Assembly: GCA_020854035.1 (NCBI GenBank)
Contig: JADZGE010000103.1
Span: forward strand, 1-56,215
Source of the DNA: Burkholderiales bacterium
Lineage (GTDB): Bacteria > Pseudomonadota > Gammaproteobacteria > Burkholderiales > SG8-41
Length of the DNA stretch: 56,215 bases
Direction: 5' to 3'
Below the pieces are notes generated by a model. The model saw nothing but the letters and a program-made list of their open reading frames with translations, was not told the DNA's origin and made no database searches. A program made the translations under genes and the position numbers. Numbering within the stretch: position 1 is the first letter of the stretch; every line of letters starts with the position of its first letter. Positions 33,247 to 46,910 of this stretch are shown here, in pieces.

Positions 33247-33504
33247 AGACGGTCGCGGCGGGCGGCGGTGCCCGGCACGGGCCTCGTCGTTTCCCGGTCC
33301 GTGGGCACGGCACCGGGGGAAGGCGCGCCCGCGGCCCGCTGAGGATGGCCCGGCAAACCGTCAGGCCCGGCGGCGGGCACCCCGAAGCACCGCACGCGAG
33401 CGGGTCCCGGCCTTCGCGGGAACGGCGAGCCCGCGGTTCTCCGGGGTTTTCCTCGCTGCGACCGGTCCGGTCGCACGGGGCGCCGATTCCGGTATCTTCG
33501 GGCG

Positions 33505-35220
33505 ATGGAGTACTGGAACATCGCGATCCTCGTCGGCGCGCTGCTGCTCTTCGTGAGCATCGTGGCGAGCGACATCTCCTCGCGCATGGGGGTGCCGCTG
33601 CTGCTCGTCTTCCTCGTGCTCGGCATGCTGGCGGGCGAGGACGGGCCCGGGGGAATCCGTTACGACGAATTCGAGGCCTCCTATCTCGTCGGTACGCTGG
33701 CGCTCGCCGTCATCATCTTCGACGGCGGCATGCGCACGCGCCAGGAGACCTTCCGCGTCGCGCTGGCTCCGGCGGTCGTTCTCGCGACGGCGGGAGTGGT
33801 GGGCACCGCGGGGCTGCTCGGCGCCTTCGCCGCCTGGGCGCTCGGCATCGGCTGGCTGGAGGGCATGCTGCTCGGCTCCATCGTCGGTTCGACGGATGCC
33901 GCCGCGGTGTTCGCCCTGCTGCGCAATGCCGGGGCGACCCTCAAGGCACGTGTCGCCTCGACGCTGGAAATCGAATCGGCGAGCAACGACCCGATGGCGA
34001 TCTTCCTGACGATCGCCGTTCTGGAAGTGCTGATCGCGGGCGGGACATCGCTCGAGGCTTCGGTGCTGGTTTCCCTGTTGCGGCAGTTCAGCATCGGGGC
34101 GGTGCTGGGGCTTGCGGGCGGCAGGCTGCTCGTCCGGCTCATCAACCGGCTGACGCTCATCACGGGCCTTTATCCGCTGCTCGCCGCGGCGGGCGGGCTC
34201 GTCATCTTTGCCGCGACGGCGCAGCTCTCGGGCAGCGGCTTTCTCGCCATTTATCTCGCCGGGCTCGTGCTCGGCAATTCGCGCATGCGCTCCGCGCAGA
34301 ACATCATGCGCGTGCACGACGGGCTCGCGTGGCTCTCACAGATCGTCATGTTCGTGCTGCTCGGGCTGCTCCTCACGCCCTCGCAGCTCCTCGACGTGGC
34401 GGCGCCGGCGCTCGCCATCTCGGCGTTTCTCATGCTGGTGGCCCGCCCGCTCGCCGTGTCGCTGTGCCTGCTGCCGTTCCGCTATCCGTGGCGCGAACAC
34501 CTCTACATCGGCTGGGTCGGGCTGCGCGGGGCCGTGCCGGTGGTGCTCGCGATGTTTCCCATCATCTACGGCGTGGACAACGCGCGGCTCTACTTCAACG
34601 TCGCTTTCTTCATCGTGCTGGTGTCGCTTCTCGCGCAGGGCGGCACGATCGCCGCCGCGGCGCGCTTTCTGCGGCTGGAGGTGCCGCCGCCCACCGAGCC
34701 GCTGCAGCGGGTCACGCTCGATGTTCCCGGCCATTTCGAGCACGAGATCCTGTGCTACGAGGTGAAGGCCGGCAGCCTCGTCGCGGGCCGCGGGGTGGCG
34801 GCGGCCCGCCTGCCCCATGGCGTGCAGGTGATGGCGGTCATGCGCGACGGGCTGCCCCAGCAGACGGGACCGGGCTTCGCGTTCGCCCCCGGCGACTACG
34901 TGTTCGCGCTCGCCCACCCGGAGGAACTCGCGCACCTCGGCAAGCTCTTCGACCCGCACGTCGAGCCGGAGCGGCTCGAACCGCATCGCTACTTCGGCGA
35001 TTTCATCCTGAACGGGGATGCGGTGCTCGGGGAGCTTGCCGCGGTATACGGCCTGGAGATCACCGAGGAGGCGGCCGGCAAGACGCTCGCCCGCTACCTC
35101 GCGGAGCTCTTCCACGGGCGAGCGGTCGTCGGCGACCGCGTGCGCCTCGGCGCCGCGGAACTCGTCGTGCGGGAGATCGAGAAGGGGCGGGTGACGCGGG
35201 TGGGGCTCCTCCTCCGGTGA
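33505..35220 (+). CDS. nhaP2: K+/H+ antiporter of the NhaP2/CvrA type
   Basis: This 571-aa protein joins a CPA1 antiporter membrane domain to two cytoplasmic domains. The membrane domain has about 12 helices, with IFDGGMRTRQETF and GSTDAAAVFALL in the core and 'SASNDPMAIFL' as the ion site. The cytoplasmic domains are a TrkA_C-type regulatory domain (about 390-475) and a CorC/HlyC-type domain at the C-terminus. This is the NhaP2/CvrA layout and its usual length. Such antiporters export K+ in exchange for H+ and help cells recover from osmotic shifts, which fits the stress genes downstream. Confidence 0.9.
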   Translation: MEYWNIAILVGALLLFVSIVASDISSRMGVPLLLVFLVLGMLAGEDGPGGIRYDEFEASYLVGTLALAVIIFDGGMRTRQETFRVALAPAVVLATAGVVGTAGLLGAFAAWALGIGWLEGMLLGSIVGSTDAAAVFALLRNAGATLKARVASTLEIESASNDPMAIFLTIAVLEVLIAGGTSLEASVLVSLLRQFSIGAVLGLAGGRLLVRLINRLTLITGLYPLLAAAGGLVIFAATAQLSGSGFLAIYLAGLVLGNSRMRSAQNIMRVHDGLAWLSQIVMFVLLGLLLTPSQLLDVAAPALAISAFLMLVARPLAVSLCLLPFRYPWREHLYIGWVGLRGAVPVVLAMFPIIYGVDNARLYFNVAFFIVLVSLLAQGGTIAAAARFLRLEVPPPTEPLQRVTLDVPGHFEHEILCYEVKAGSLVAGRGVAAARLPHGVQVMAVMRDGLPQQTGPGFAFAPGDYVFALAHPEELAHLGKLFDPHVEPERLEPHRYFGDFILNGDAVLGELAAVYGLEITEEAAGKTLARYLAELFHGRAVVGDRVRLGAAELVVREIEKGRVTRVGLLLR

Positions 35221-35348
35221 AGGGTATCGCGGTGTTCGCCGCGATATTGCCCGCACGAGGTTCTCTCCGGCCTGCCGGTGGTTCGCGGCACGAAAGGCGG
35301 CCACGTTATAATTTTCCCGCAGGCAGCCGCATCGCCCGCGGGAAAATC

Positions 35349-36752
35349 ATGCAGGTCTCGTCCATCCACTTCAAGGCCCGCGCGCGGGAGAAGCTCGCCG
35401 ACGCGAAGCTCCAGTCCGCGCTCGCGAAGCTTCAGTCGAACTTCGTCGGCGGGCGCGCGCAGCGCGTCGCCGAGCTCGACAATTTCGAGGCGATCCGCGA
35501 CGCCGCCGCGGCGATACGCAGCCGGGTGCTCGCCGATCTCGATCTGTACCTGGAGGAGTTCGAGCGCAACGCGGTGGCGCGCGGCGCGGTCGTGCACTGG
35601 GCCGAGACCGCGGCCGAAGTGAACCGCATCGTGTGCGGGCTCGCGCGCCGCTACGGCGTGAAGAAGGCGATCAAGTCGAAATCCATGGTGACCGAGGAGT
35701 GCGCGCTGAACGACGCGCTCGAGGCGGCGGGCGTGGCGGTCGTCGAAACCGATCTCGGCGAGTACATCCTGCAGCTCGCGAAAGAGCCGCCCTCGCACAT
35801 CGTCGCGCCGGTGGTGCACAAGACCCGCGAGGAAGTGTCCGATCTCTTCGAGCGCTCGCACCGCCTGCCGCGCAAGACCGGCATCGCGGCATTGACCCGC
35901 GAGGCGCGCGAGAGGCTGCGCCCCCACTTCCTGTCCGCCGACATGGGCATCTCGGGGGCGAATTTCGTCGTCGCCGCGACGGGCTCCACGCTGATCGTCA
36001 CCAACGAGGGCAACGGCCGGCTCGTGACGACGCTGCCGCGCGTGCACGTCGCGGTGACCGGCATCGAGAAGGTGGTGCCGACGCTGGAGGAGGTCGCGAC
36101 GCTGATGCGGCTGCTGCCGCGCCACGGCACCGGCCAGACCATCTCGAATTACGTCTCCGTCACGACCGGGCCGGGCGGGCGCGCCGAGGGCGAGGGCCCG
36201 GAGCACTTCCACGTGATCCTCTACGACGGCGGGCGCACGGGGTTGATCGGCGGCGAATTGCAGGACATGCTGCGCTGCATCCGCTGCGGGGCGTGCATGA
36301 ACCACTGCCCGGTCTACCAGAGCGTGGGCGGGCATGCCTACGGCTGGGTCTACCCGGGTCCGATGGGCTCCATCCTCACGCCGAGTTACGCGGGGCTCGA
36401 GCGCGCCCCCGATCTGCCCAATGCGTCCACGTTCTGCAACCAGTGCGGGGTCGTGTGTCCGGTGAAGATACCGCTGCCCGATCTCATGCGCCGGCTGCGC
36501 GAGCGCCAGTTCCGGGGGGGACTCAAGCCGTGGCCGGAGCGCGCCGGGCTCGCGATCTGGAAGTGGGCGGCGCAACGCCCCGCGATCTATGCGATCATCA
36601 CGGGGCTCGCGGCCCGCGTGCTCGGCCTGCTCGGCGGGCGCGGGCGGGCGATCCGCTCGCTGCCTCTCGCGGGTGGCTGGACGAACGGGCGCGACCTGCC
36701 GGCGCCGGAAGGCAGGACTTTCCGCGAGTTGTATGACAATCGTCGTGAATAG
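35349..36752 (+). CDS. lutB: LutB-like iron-sulfur lactate-utilization subunit
   Basis: This 467-aa protein has the LutB/LldF domain with the conserved '[20 protein letters not shown]' region and two cluster motifs. The first is [14 protein letters not shown] (CxxCxxCxxxCP); the second is [14 protein letters not shown] (CxxCxxxCP). In the LutABC complex it oxidises L-lactate. The usual upstream lutA is absent, and lutC follows only after mmsA. The ATG at 35349 has a weak GGGAAAA site. Confidence 0.88.
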   Translation: MQVSSIHFKARAREKLADAKLQSALAKLQSNFVGGRAQRVAELDNFEAIRDAAAAIRSRVLADLDLYLEEFERNAVARGAVVHWAETAAEVNRIVCGLARRYGVKKAIKSKSMVTEECALNDALEAAGVAVVETDLGEYILQLAKEPPSHIVAPVVHKTREEVSDLFERSHRLPRKTGIAALTREARERLRPHFLSADMGISGANFVVAATGSTLIVTNEGNGRLVTTLPRVHVAVTGIEKVVPTLEEVATLMRLLPRHGTGQTISNYVSVTTGPGGRAEGEGPEHFHVILYDGGRTGLIGGELQDMLRCIRCGACMNHCPVYQSVGGHAYGWVYPGPMGSILTPSYAGLERAPDLPNASTFCNQCGVVCPVKIPLPDLMRRLRERQFRGGLKPWPERAGLAIWKWAAQRPAIYAIITGLAARVLGLLGGRGRAIRSLPLAGGWTNGRDLPAPEGRTFRELYDNRRE

Positions 36753-36826
36753 CCGCGGAGACGCAGAGCTCGCCGAGAGGTCGGAATTCAGTCAGCCCTC
36801 CGTGTTCTCCGCGCCCCCGTGGCCGA
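36746..36826. repeat. intergenic inverted pair of short-period repeats
   Basis: GCCGCGGAGACGCAGAG at the left and CTCCGTGTTCTCCGCGCC followed by CCCGTGGC at the right are imperfect inverted copies of a G/A-rich short-period unit. Together they could form a long imperfect hairpin spanning most of the gap between lutB and mmsA. It resembles the 'ctctgtgttctctgtg'-type intergenic repeats of many bacterial genomes. Confidence 0.45.
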
Positions 36827-36862
36827 GCTCGACACGAGGCAACGCAATCGAAGGAAATCGAG

Positions 36863-38383
36863 ATGAACAAACCTGAAACCGCCCACCGCATCGCGACCGT
36901 GGACCTGTGGATCGGCGGCAAGCGCCAGCCGGCGGCCGGCACGCGTTCCGGCGAGGTGGCCAATCCCGCGCTGGGAAAGGCGATCCGCCGCGTGCCCTTC
37001 TGCAGCGCCGCGGACATCGATGCGGCGGTCAAGGCGGCCGCGGCCGCCTACCCGGCGTGGCGGGACACCCCGCCCCTCAGGCGCGCGCGCGTCATGCAGA
37101 AGTTCCTGCAGCTCCTCCAGGCGCATCAGAGGGAGCTCGCGGGTCTGGTCACCGAGGAGCACGGCAAGACGCTCCCCGATGCCATGGGCTCGGTGCAGCG
37201 CGGCATCGAGGTCGTCGAGTTCGCATGCGGCATACCGCACCTCCTGAAGGGCGAGCACTCCGAGAACGTCGGTACCGACGTCGACTGCCACACCGTGCGC
37301 CAGCCGGTCGGCGTGTGCGCGGGGATCACGCCCTTCAATTTTCCCGTGATGGTGCCGCTGTGGATGTTCCCGGTGGCGATCGCGTGCGGGAACACCTTCG
37401 TGCTGAAACCCTCGGAGAAGGTGCCGAGCGCTTCGCTGCGGATGGCCGAGCTCTTCGGCGAGGCGGGGCTGCCCGCCGGGGTGCTGAACGTCGTGCACGG
37501 GGACAAGGAGGCGGTGGATGCCATCCTCGATCATCCCGGCATCGCGGCGGTGAGCTTCGTCGGCTCGACGCCGATCGCGAAGTACATCTACCAGACCTGC
37601 GCCGCCAGCGGCAAGCGCGTGCAGGCGCTCGGCGGCGCGAAGAACCACGCCGTGGTGCTCCCGGACGCGGACCTCGAGTTCGCCGCCGATGCCCTCATCG
37701 GGGCGGGCTACGGTTCCGCGGGCGAGCGCTGCATGGCGATTTCGGCGGTGGTGGCGGTGGGCGCGGCGGGCGATCCCCTCGTCGCGCTGCTCCGGAAGAA
37801 GGCCGGGGCGCTCGTCGTGGGCCCCGGCGACAAGGAGGGCGTGGACATGGGCCCGCTGGTCACGCGCCAGCACCGCGACAAGGTGGCGGGCTACATCGAA
37901 AGCGGTGTCGCGGAGGGCGCGAGCCTGGTGATGGACGGGCGCGGGCAGAAGGTTCCGGGCCACGAGTCGGGCTTCTTCCTCGGCGCGACGCTCTTTGACC
38001 GGGTGAAGCCGGGCATGAAGATCTACCGGGACGAGATATTCGGGCCCGTGCTCTCGGTGCTGCGGGCCGACACGCTGGAGGAAGCCATCAGGCTCGTCAA
38101 CGCGAATCCCTACGCGAACGGCACCGCCATCTTCACCGAGTCGGGCGGGGCGGCGCGCCGCTTCGAGTCCGAGATCGAGGTCGGGATGGTCGGTGTGAAC
38201 GTTCCCATTCCGGTACCGGTCGCGTTTTATTCCTTCGGCGGCTGGAAGAACTCGCTCTTCGGCGATCTCCACGTACACGGGGTGGAGGGAGTCAAGTTCT
38301 ACACCCGGACCAAGGTGATCACGAGCCGCTGGCCGCATCAGGACACCCCGGCGCCGGGACTCAACATGCCTACCCTCGGCTGA
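36863..38383 (+). CDS. mmsA: CoA-acylating methylmalonate-semialdehyde dehydrogenase
   Basis: This 506-aa aldehyde dehydrogenase is of the MmsA type. It has [20 protein letters not shown] (oxyanion and cofactor region), '[17 protein letters not shown]', '[15 protein letters not shown]', '[15 protein letters not shown]' and the catalytic Cys in [11 protein letters not shown]. Unlike ordinary aldehyde dehydrogenases it yields propionyl-CoA or acetyl-CoA. GAAGGAAATCGAG precedes the ATG. Its placement between lutB and lutC is unusual. No other valine-pathway gene is nearby. Confidence 0.92.
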   Translation: MNKPETAHRIATVDLWIGGKRQPAAGTRSGEVANPALGKAIRRVPFCSAADIDAAVKAAAAAYPAWRDTPPLRRARVMQKFLQLLQAHQRELAGLVTEEHGKTLPDAMGSVQRGIEVVEFACGIPHLLKGEHSENVGTDVDCHTVRQPVGVCAGITPFNFPVMVPLWMFPVAIACGNTFVLKPSEKVPSASLRMAELFGEAGLPAGVLNVVHGDKEAVDAILDHPGIAAVSFVGSTPIAKYIYQTCAASGKRVQALGGAKNHAVVLPDADLEFAADALIGAGYGSAGERCMAISAVVAVGAAGDPLVALLRKKAGALVVGPGDKEGVDMGPLVTRQHRDKVAGYIESGVAEGASLVMDGRGQKVPGHESGFFLGATLFDRVKPGMKIYRDEIFGPVLSVLRADTLEEAIRLVNANPYANGTAIFTESGGAARRFESEIEVGMVGVNVPIPVPVAFYSFGGWKNSLFGDLHVHGVEGVKFYTRTKVITSRWPHQDTPAPGLNMPTLG

Positions 38384-38462
38384 CGCCGGGGGAGTAGAAG
38401 GTGAAAAGTGGAAAGTAGGACCGGCTCGCTGCCCACTGCCCATTGACTGGTGCCGGCTCGAG

Positions 38463-39128
38463 ATGAGCGCTCGCGAATCGATCCTCGCCCGCATCCGCGC
38501 CCGGCAGGGGAAGGCTCGAGAGGCGACGGCGGCGGAGCGCGCCGCGGTCGCTGCGCACATCGCCGCGCATCGCGAGAACGCGCGACCCCGCGAGGAAGGC
38601 TGGGACCTCGTCGCCCGTTTTCGCGAGCAGGCGCTGAAGCTTTCGAGCACGGTGGACGCGGTCGAGGCGCTCGCGGCGGTACCCGCCGCCGTCGCGCGCT
38701 ACCTCGAATCAAACGCCCTCCCGCGCGCCGCCGCGTGCTGGCCGGAGCTCGCGCAACTCGACTGGCGCGGCGCGGGCATCTCGGTCGAGGTGCGCGCGGC
38801 GCGCGACGGTGATCCCGCCGGCGTCACCGGCGCGTACTGCGCGATCGCCGAGACCGGAACGCTCATGATGCTCTCGGGGTCACGCACGCCGGCCACGACG
38901 AGCCTCCTCCCGGAAACGCACATCGCGGTGGTGCGGGCCGCGCGCGTCGTGCGCGGGATGGAGGAGGCGTGGCAGCTCATGCGCGGAGAGCTGGGTGAGC
39001 CGCCGCGGGCGGTCAGTTTCGTCTCCGGCCCATCGCGCACGGCGGATATCGAGCAGACGGTGACGCTCGGCGCGCATGGTCCCTACCGCGTGCACGTGAT
39101 ACTCGTCGGCAATGCGTCCGCGAGTTGA
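38463..39128 (+). CDS. lutC: LutC-like lactate-utilization subunit
   Basis: This 221-aa protein matches the LutC/YkgG family. It has an N-terminal helical part and the C-terminal sugar-isomerase-like (LUD) fold 'GVTGAYCAIAETGTLMML', 'TSLLPETHIAVVRAARVV', 'SFVSGPSRTADIEQTVTLGA' and a 'GPYRVHVILV' end. It would work with LutB. The gap before it carries degenerate heptamer repeats (for example CTGCCCA twice near 38430). Confidence 0.88.
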   Translation: MSARESILARIRARQGKAREATAAERAAVAAHIAAHRENARPREEGWDLVARFREQALKLSSTVDAVEALAAVPAAVARYLESNALPRAAACWPELAQLDWRGAGISVEVRAARDGDPAGVTGAYCAIAETGTLMMLSGSRTPATTSLLPETHIAVVRAARVVRGMEEAWQLMRGELGEPPRAVSFVSGPSRTADIEQTVTLGAHGPYRVHVILVGNASAS

Positions 39129-39368
39129 CGGGTTTCGAGGAACTTCTGGCGGTGGCACGGTCTGACTTGCAGCAACGATAAGGCTGTCTGGACCCGCGCG
39201 CCGCGCTTCGCCACGCGGCGAACGGGAGGATGACGGCGCCCGAACACCGATCGCCGCCGCCCTACCGCATGCGTGACGGGCGGCGCCATGACGCGCGAGG
39301 GGGATGTCCGAGGCGGGCGCGGGGACCGCCCGCGGGCCGGAGCGAACCGGAGTCGGGAACCGGGTGCC

Positions 39369-40163
39369 ATGCAACTACTGAATTCACGCGTCGATCTCGA
39401 TGAATTCCACAAACGGCTCGCCCGCGCGGGGGAGCGCGTGCTGCTGCTCGACTACGATGGCACGCTCGCTCCGTTCCGCGTCCGTCCCGAGCTGGCACTG
39501 CCCTATCCCGGCGTCTCCGAGGCGCTCGCGGCGCTGCTCGCGAGCCGGGGCACGCGCGTCGTGATCGTCAGCGGGCGCCGCGCTCGGGACGTGGCGGCGC
39601 TGCTCGCTCCCGCCGTACGCCCCGAGATCTGGGGCGCGCACGGCTGGGAGCGGCTCGCGCCGGACGGCGCGCTCGAGGTCGAAGAGCCCCCAGCGGACGT
39701 GAAGCGAGCGCTCGCGGAAGCGCACGCGCGCGCGGGGAACCTCCGGCGCAGCGGGGCGCGCATCGAAGCGAAGCCCGCCAGTATCGCGTTGCACTGGCGC
39801 GGGCTGCCGGCCCTCACCGTGGCGCGGCTCGCGCGGGAGTGCGCGGAGCGCTGGCGGCCGCTCGCAGGGGGCGGCGTCCTCGAATGGCTCGACTTCGACG
39901 GCGGAGCGGAACTGCGGGCGCGCGGGGCGACCAAGCGGCGCGCGGTCGAGGCCGTGCTGCGCGAATCCGCGCCCGCTGCGCCCGCGGCCTACCTCGGCGA
40001 CGACGTGACCGATGAAGACGCTTTCCTCGCCATGAAGGGCAGGGGCCTCGCGGTGCTGGTGCGCCCGGAACGCCGCGAGAGCGCCGCCGATCTCTGGATC
40101 CGCCCGCCGCGGGAGCTCCTGGAGTTTCTCGCGCGCTGGCGCTGCGAGGAGGCGGTGCGGTGA
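39369..40163 (+). CDS. otsB: trehalose-6-phosphate phosphatase
   Basis: This 264-aa HAD-superfamily phosphatase has motif I DYDGTLAPF with the nucleophile Asp near residue 27, motif II 'VVIVSGRRARDV', the OtsB segment 'IWGAHGWERL', and motif IV YLGDDVTDEDAF. It dephosphorylates trehalose-6-phosphate to trehalose, an osmolyte. The ATG at 39369 is preferred. Its stop overlaps the next gene's GTG by four bases. Confidence 0.9.
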   Translation: MQLLNSRVDLDEFHKRLARAGERVLLLDYDGTLAPFRVRPELALPYPGVSEALAALLASRGTRVVIVSGRRARDVAALLAPAVRPEIWGAHGWERLAPDGALEVEEPPADVKRALAEAHARAGNLRRSGARIEAKPASIALHWRGLPALTVARLARECAERWRPLAGGGVLEWLDFDGGAELRARGATKRRAVEAVLRESAPAAPAAYLGDDVTDEDAFLAMKGRGLAVLVRPERRESAADLWIRPPRELLEFLARWRCEEAVR

Positions 40164-41248
40164 AGCTGCTTTTCGCGGCCTGGCGCGCGAACGGCGCGAC
40201 CGAGTTCCTGATCGCGGGGGCCGTCGTGCTCGGCGTGCTCCTCGCGTTCGCGCTGCTGCGCTTCGTCACCGCGCGCCTCTCGCGCGCGCTTGCCGCGCGC
40301 AGCGCGGCGCCGCTGCACGCCGCCATGGCCGACGCCGCGAGCGCGACGCGGCTGTGGCTCCTCCTGCCGGTCGCGCTCTACATCGGCGCCGGGGCGCTCG
40401 AGCTGCCGGGGCGGGTGCACGAGGCGATCGGCAACGCGGCGGTGATCGTCCTCATGCTGCAGGCGGGAGGGTGGGCTCACCGCTTCATCGGGAGCTGGTT
40501 CGAACTGAAGTCCACGCGCCGCGAAGGCGCCGACGGCGAGGCGGTCACCGCGATGGGCCTCATCAGCTTCCTCGCGCGCGTGACGGTGTGGACGATCACG
40601 CTGCTGCTCGTGCTGAACCACCTGGGGGTCAACATCACCGCGCTCGTCGCCGGGCTCGGCATCGGCGGCGTCGCCGTGGCGCTCGCGCTGCAGAACGTGC
40701 TCGGGGATCTCCTCGCGTCCCTCGCGATCGTGCTCGACAAGCCGTTCGTGGTCGGGGACTTCATCGTGGTCGACAACCTGCGCGGCGAAGTCGAACGCGT
40801 CGGCATCAAGACGACGCGCATCCGCAGCCTCGACGGCGAGCAACTCATCGTTTCCAACGCGGACCTGCTGAAGAGCCGCATCCGCAACCTGAGGCGCATG
40901 ACGCGGCGCCGCGTCGAGTTCACCGTCGGCATCGCCTACGAGACCGCGCCGGAGAAGCTCGCGCGCGTGCCGGCGCTTTTGCGCGGGATCGTGCAGGCGC
41001 AGCCGCGCGCGGGCTTCGATCGCGCGCACTTCAAACAACTGGGGGATTCGGCGCTCGTGTTCGAGGTGGTCTACTTCGTGCCCGATCCCGACACGAACGC
41101 CTACATGGACATGCAACAGGCGATCAACCTCGAGATCTTCCGCCGCTTCGCCGCCGAGGGCATCGAGTTCGCCTATCCCACGCAGACGGTGCACGTGCGC
41201 GCCCCGGCGAACCTCGCGCCGCCGGCGGGCGGCGCCGCGACGACATGA
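40160..41248 (+). CDS. MscS-family mechanosensitive channel
   Basis: This 362-aa protein has about five membrane helices, ending with the MscS pore helix 'VAGLGIGGVAVALALQNVLG', then the beta domain ('FVVGDFIVVDN', 'GEVERVGIKTTRIRSLDGEQ') and C-terminal alpha/beta domain. The channel opens under membrane tension to release solutes. Sitting between otsB and otsA, with four-base overlaps at both ends, it is translationally coupled to trehalose synthesis. That pairs osmolyte build-up with emergency release. Confidence 0.92.
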   Translation: MKLLFAAWRANGATEFLIAGAVVLGVLLAFALLRFVTARLSRALAARSAAPLHAAMADAASATRLWLLLPVALYIGAGALELPGRVHEAIGNAAVIVLMLQAGGWAHRFIGSWFELKSTRREGADGEAVTAMGLISFLARVTVWTITLLLVLNHLGVNITALVAGLGIGGVAVALALQNVLGDLLASLAIVLDKPFVVGDFIVVDNLRGEVERVGIKTTRIRSLDGEQLIVSNADLLKSRIRNLRRMTRRRVEFTVGIAYETAPEKLARVPALLRGIVQAQPRAGFDRAHFKQLGDSALVFEVVYFVPDPDTNAYMDMQQAINLEIFRRFAAEGIEFAYPTQTVHVRAPANLAPPAGGAATT

Positions 41249-42738
41249 TCCGCCCCCGCGAACGACTCATCGTCGTCTCGAACCGGCTGCCGTACGTGTT
41301 CGCGCGGGCGGAAGGCGGCTGGCGGACTTCGCCAGGCTCCGGCGGGCTCGTCTCCGCGCTCGTGCCGGTGCTGCGCAATCGCGGCGGCACGTGGGTGGGC
41401 TGGCCCGGCACCGCCCACGTCGGGCCGGATCTCGAGGAAGCGGTCCGGGCCGCGGGCGCCGAGGCGGGCTTCGCGCTGAAGGGCGTGGCGCTCGACGAAA
41501 CCGACGTGGAGCGCTTCTACCACGGCTTCTCGAACGAGGTGATCTGGCCGCTCTTCCACGATCTGCAGTCGCGCTGCAACTTCGACCCGGCCTACTGGCA
41601 GGCCTACAAGCGCGTGAACCAGACTTTCGCGCGCGTGGTGGCCGCGGAGGCGGAAGCGCGGGATTTCGTCTGGGTTCACGACTACCACCTGATGAACGTC
41701 GCGCACGAACTGCGCGCCCTGGGCTCGCGCGCGCGGGCCGGCTTCTTCCTGCACATCCCGTTTCCGCCGCCCGACATCTACCTCGCGCTGCCGTGGCGAC
41801 AGGTGCTGCTGCAGGCGCTGCTGCACTTCGATCTCGTCGGGTTCCAGACCGCGCGCGACCGGCGCAATTTCCTGCAGTGCCTGCGGCTGCTGCCCGAGGA
41901 GATCGAGGTGCAGGGCAAGGGCAACGTCGTGACCGTCGCGGCCGGCGCCCGGACGCTGCGCGTCGGCCATTTCCCCATCAGCATCGACTACAACCACTAC
42001 ATGCGGCAGGCCGCGACGGCGCAGGTGGCCGCGCGCGCGGCCGAGCTGCACAAGCTGCTGCCCCGGCGCAAGCTGATCCTCGGCATCGACCGGCTCGACT
42101 ATACCAAGGGCATCCCGCAGCGCCTGCTCGCGTTCCGGAACACCCTGGAGCGCTACCCGGAGCTGCGCGAGCGTATTTCGCTCATCCAGGTGGTGGTGCC
42201 GAGCCGCGTGGACATCCGGGACTACGGCGAGCTGAGGACGAGGATCGAGCACCTCGTGGGCGCGATCAACGGCGCCTACGTGCAGCCCGGCGGCTGGGTG
42301 CCGGTGTGGTACGTGTACGGGAGCCTCACCCGCACCGACCTCCTCGCCTACTACCGCGCCGCCGACATCGCGCTCGTGACCCCGCTCAAGGACGGGATGA
42401 ACCTGGTGGCGAAGGAATACTGCGCGTGCAGCATCGAGGAGGACTGCGTGCTGATCCTCTCGGAGTTCGCCGGAGCGGCGGCGCAGCTCGGCAGGAGCGC
42501 GCTGCTCGTCAATCCGCACGATATCGAGGGCGTCGCGGACACGATCCACCGGGCCTTCCACATGGACCGCGCCGAACGCCAGGCGCGGATGCGCCGCATG
42601 CGGCGCTCGATCCGCGAGTACGACATCTTCTGGTGGGTCGACGCCTTCCTCAAGGCGGCGATCGCGAAGGACCTGGCGGCGTTCCCGGCGCCCGCCGGCG
42701 AGGGCGAGAGCCTGGTGCCGGACTACGTTCCCATCTGA
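41245..42738 (+). CDS. otsA: trehalose-6-phosphate synthase
   Basis: This 497-aa GT20 glycosyltransferase has 'LIVVSNRLPYVF' and SPGSGGLVSAL at the N-terminus, FVWVHDYHLM, 'RAGFFLHIPFPPPDIYLALP', 'LGIDRLDYTKGIPQRLLAF' and 'VTPLKDGMNLVAKEYCAC'. It joins a nucleotide-activated glucose to glucose-6-phosphate. The ATG overlaps the channel's stop by four bases. With OtsB it forms a complete trehalose route. Confidence 0.93.
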   Translation: MIRPRERLIVVSNRLPYVFARAEGGWRTSPGSGGLVSALVPVLRNRGGTWVGWPGTAHVGPDLEEAVRAAGAEAGFALKGVALDETDVERFYHGFSNEVIWPLFHDLQSRCNFDPAYWQAYKRVNQTFARVVAAEAEARDFVWVHDYHLMNVAHELRALGSRARAGFFLHIPFPPPDIYLALPWRQVLLQALLHFDLVGFQTARDRRNFLQCLRLLPEEIEVQGKGNVVTVAAGARTLRVGHFPISIDYNHYMRQAATAQVAARAAELHKLLPRRKLILGIDRLDYTKGIPQRLLAFRNTLERYPELRERISLIQVVVPSRVDIRDYGELRTRIEHLVGAINGAYVQPGGWVPVWYVYGSLTRTDLLAYYRAADIALVTPLKDGMNLVAKEYCACSIEEDCVLILSEFAGAAAQLGRSALLVNPHDIEGVADTIHRAFHMDRAERQARMRRMRRSIREYDIFWWVDAFLKAAIAKDLAAFPAPAGEGESLVPDYVPI

Positions 42739-42746
42739 GGCCGGCG

Positions 42747-46058
<3,312 letters not shown>

Positions 46059-46156
46059 TCGCGGCGAGAGGAGCGGACGGGAAGGTAGTCGGGCGCGTTC
46101 ATCAACTGGGGGGGCGTTGCGGGCCGCGAGCCCGTCGCGCCGCCGGGAGGAAGCTC

Positions 46157-46858
46157 ATGGAAAGCCTGGACATGCTGATCGAGCCGGTGCGCGCGCTGCT
46201 GGCGCAGGTCGGCGCATTCCTGCCGCGGCTCGCGCTGGCGGCGGTGGTGCTCATCGGCGGCTGGATCGCCGCCAAGGTGGCGAAGTTCGCAGTGGTGAAG
46301 GCGTTACGCGCGGTGAACTTCAACGTGCTCACCGAGCGCGCGGGGATGGACGGCTTCCTCGAGCAGGGCGGCATCCGCTCGGACACGACCGATCTCTTCG
46401 GCCTGCTCGTCTACTGGCTGGTGATACTCGCGGCGCTCATCATCGGGTTCAACAGCGTCGGCCTCACCTACATCACCGAGCTCCTCGGCCGCGTCGCCCT
46501 GTTCGTGCCCAAGGTGATCGTCGCGCTGCTCATCCTCATCTTCGGGGCGTATTTCGCGCGCTTCGTCGCGGGCGCCGTCGCCGCCTACTGCCGCAACATC
46601 GGGGTGCGGGACGCCGATCTCCTGGCGCGCCTCGCGCAGTACGCCATCGTCACCTTCGTCGTGCTGATCGCGCTCGACCAGGTGGATGTCGGCGGGACGA
46701 TCGTCCGCCAGAGCTTCCTCATCATCCTCGCGGGCGTCGTGTTCGCGCTCGCGCTCGCGTTCGGGCTGGGCGGCCAGCGCTGGGCGGCGGACATGCTGGA
46801 GCGCTGGTGGCCCCGCGAGCGCCAGGGCGGCGAGGCGGGCCGGGACCGGCGCGCATGA
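46157..46858 (+). CDS. small membrane protein with mechanosensitive-channel TM helices
   Basis: This 233-aa protein has four to five membrane helices of the TM_helix (CmpX-like) family: 'FLPRLALAAVVLIGGWIAAK', 'VALFVPKVIVALLILIFGAY' and 'GVVFALALAFGLGGQRWAAD', which resembles an MscS pore helix. It lacks the MscS beta domain, so it may be a truncated channel or a tension-sensing accessory. GGGAGGAAGCTC precedes the ATG. It follows the trehalose operon. Confidence 0.8.
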   Translation: MESLDMLIEPVRALLAQVGAFLPRLALAAVVLIGGWIAAKVAKFAVVKALRAVNFNVLTERAGMDGFLEQGGIRSDTTDLFGLLVYWLVILAALIIGFNSVGLTYITELLGRVALFVPKVIVALLILIFGAYFARFVAGAVAAYCRNIGVRDADLLARLAQYAIVTFVVLIALDQVDVGGTIVRQSFLIILAGVVFALALAFGLGGQRWAADMLERWWPRERQGGEAGRDRRA

Positions 46859-46910
46859 GCGCCGCGCGCGCCCGCCGGCCGGGACGCGGCGACGCGGCGG
46901 ACCGGCGCGG

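Noticed and set aside
35349..36752. LutB second cluster motif seeming to lack a cysteine
   Set aside because: CNQCGVVCP is CxxCxxxCP, the usual spacing for the second LutB/LldF motif.
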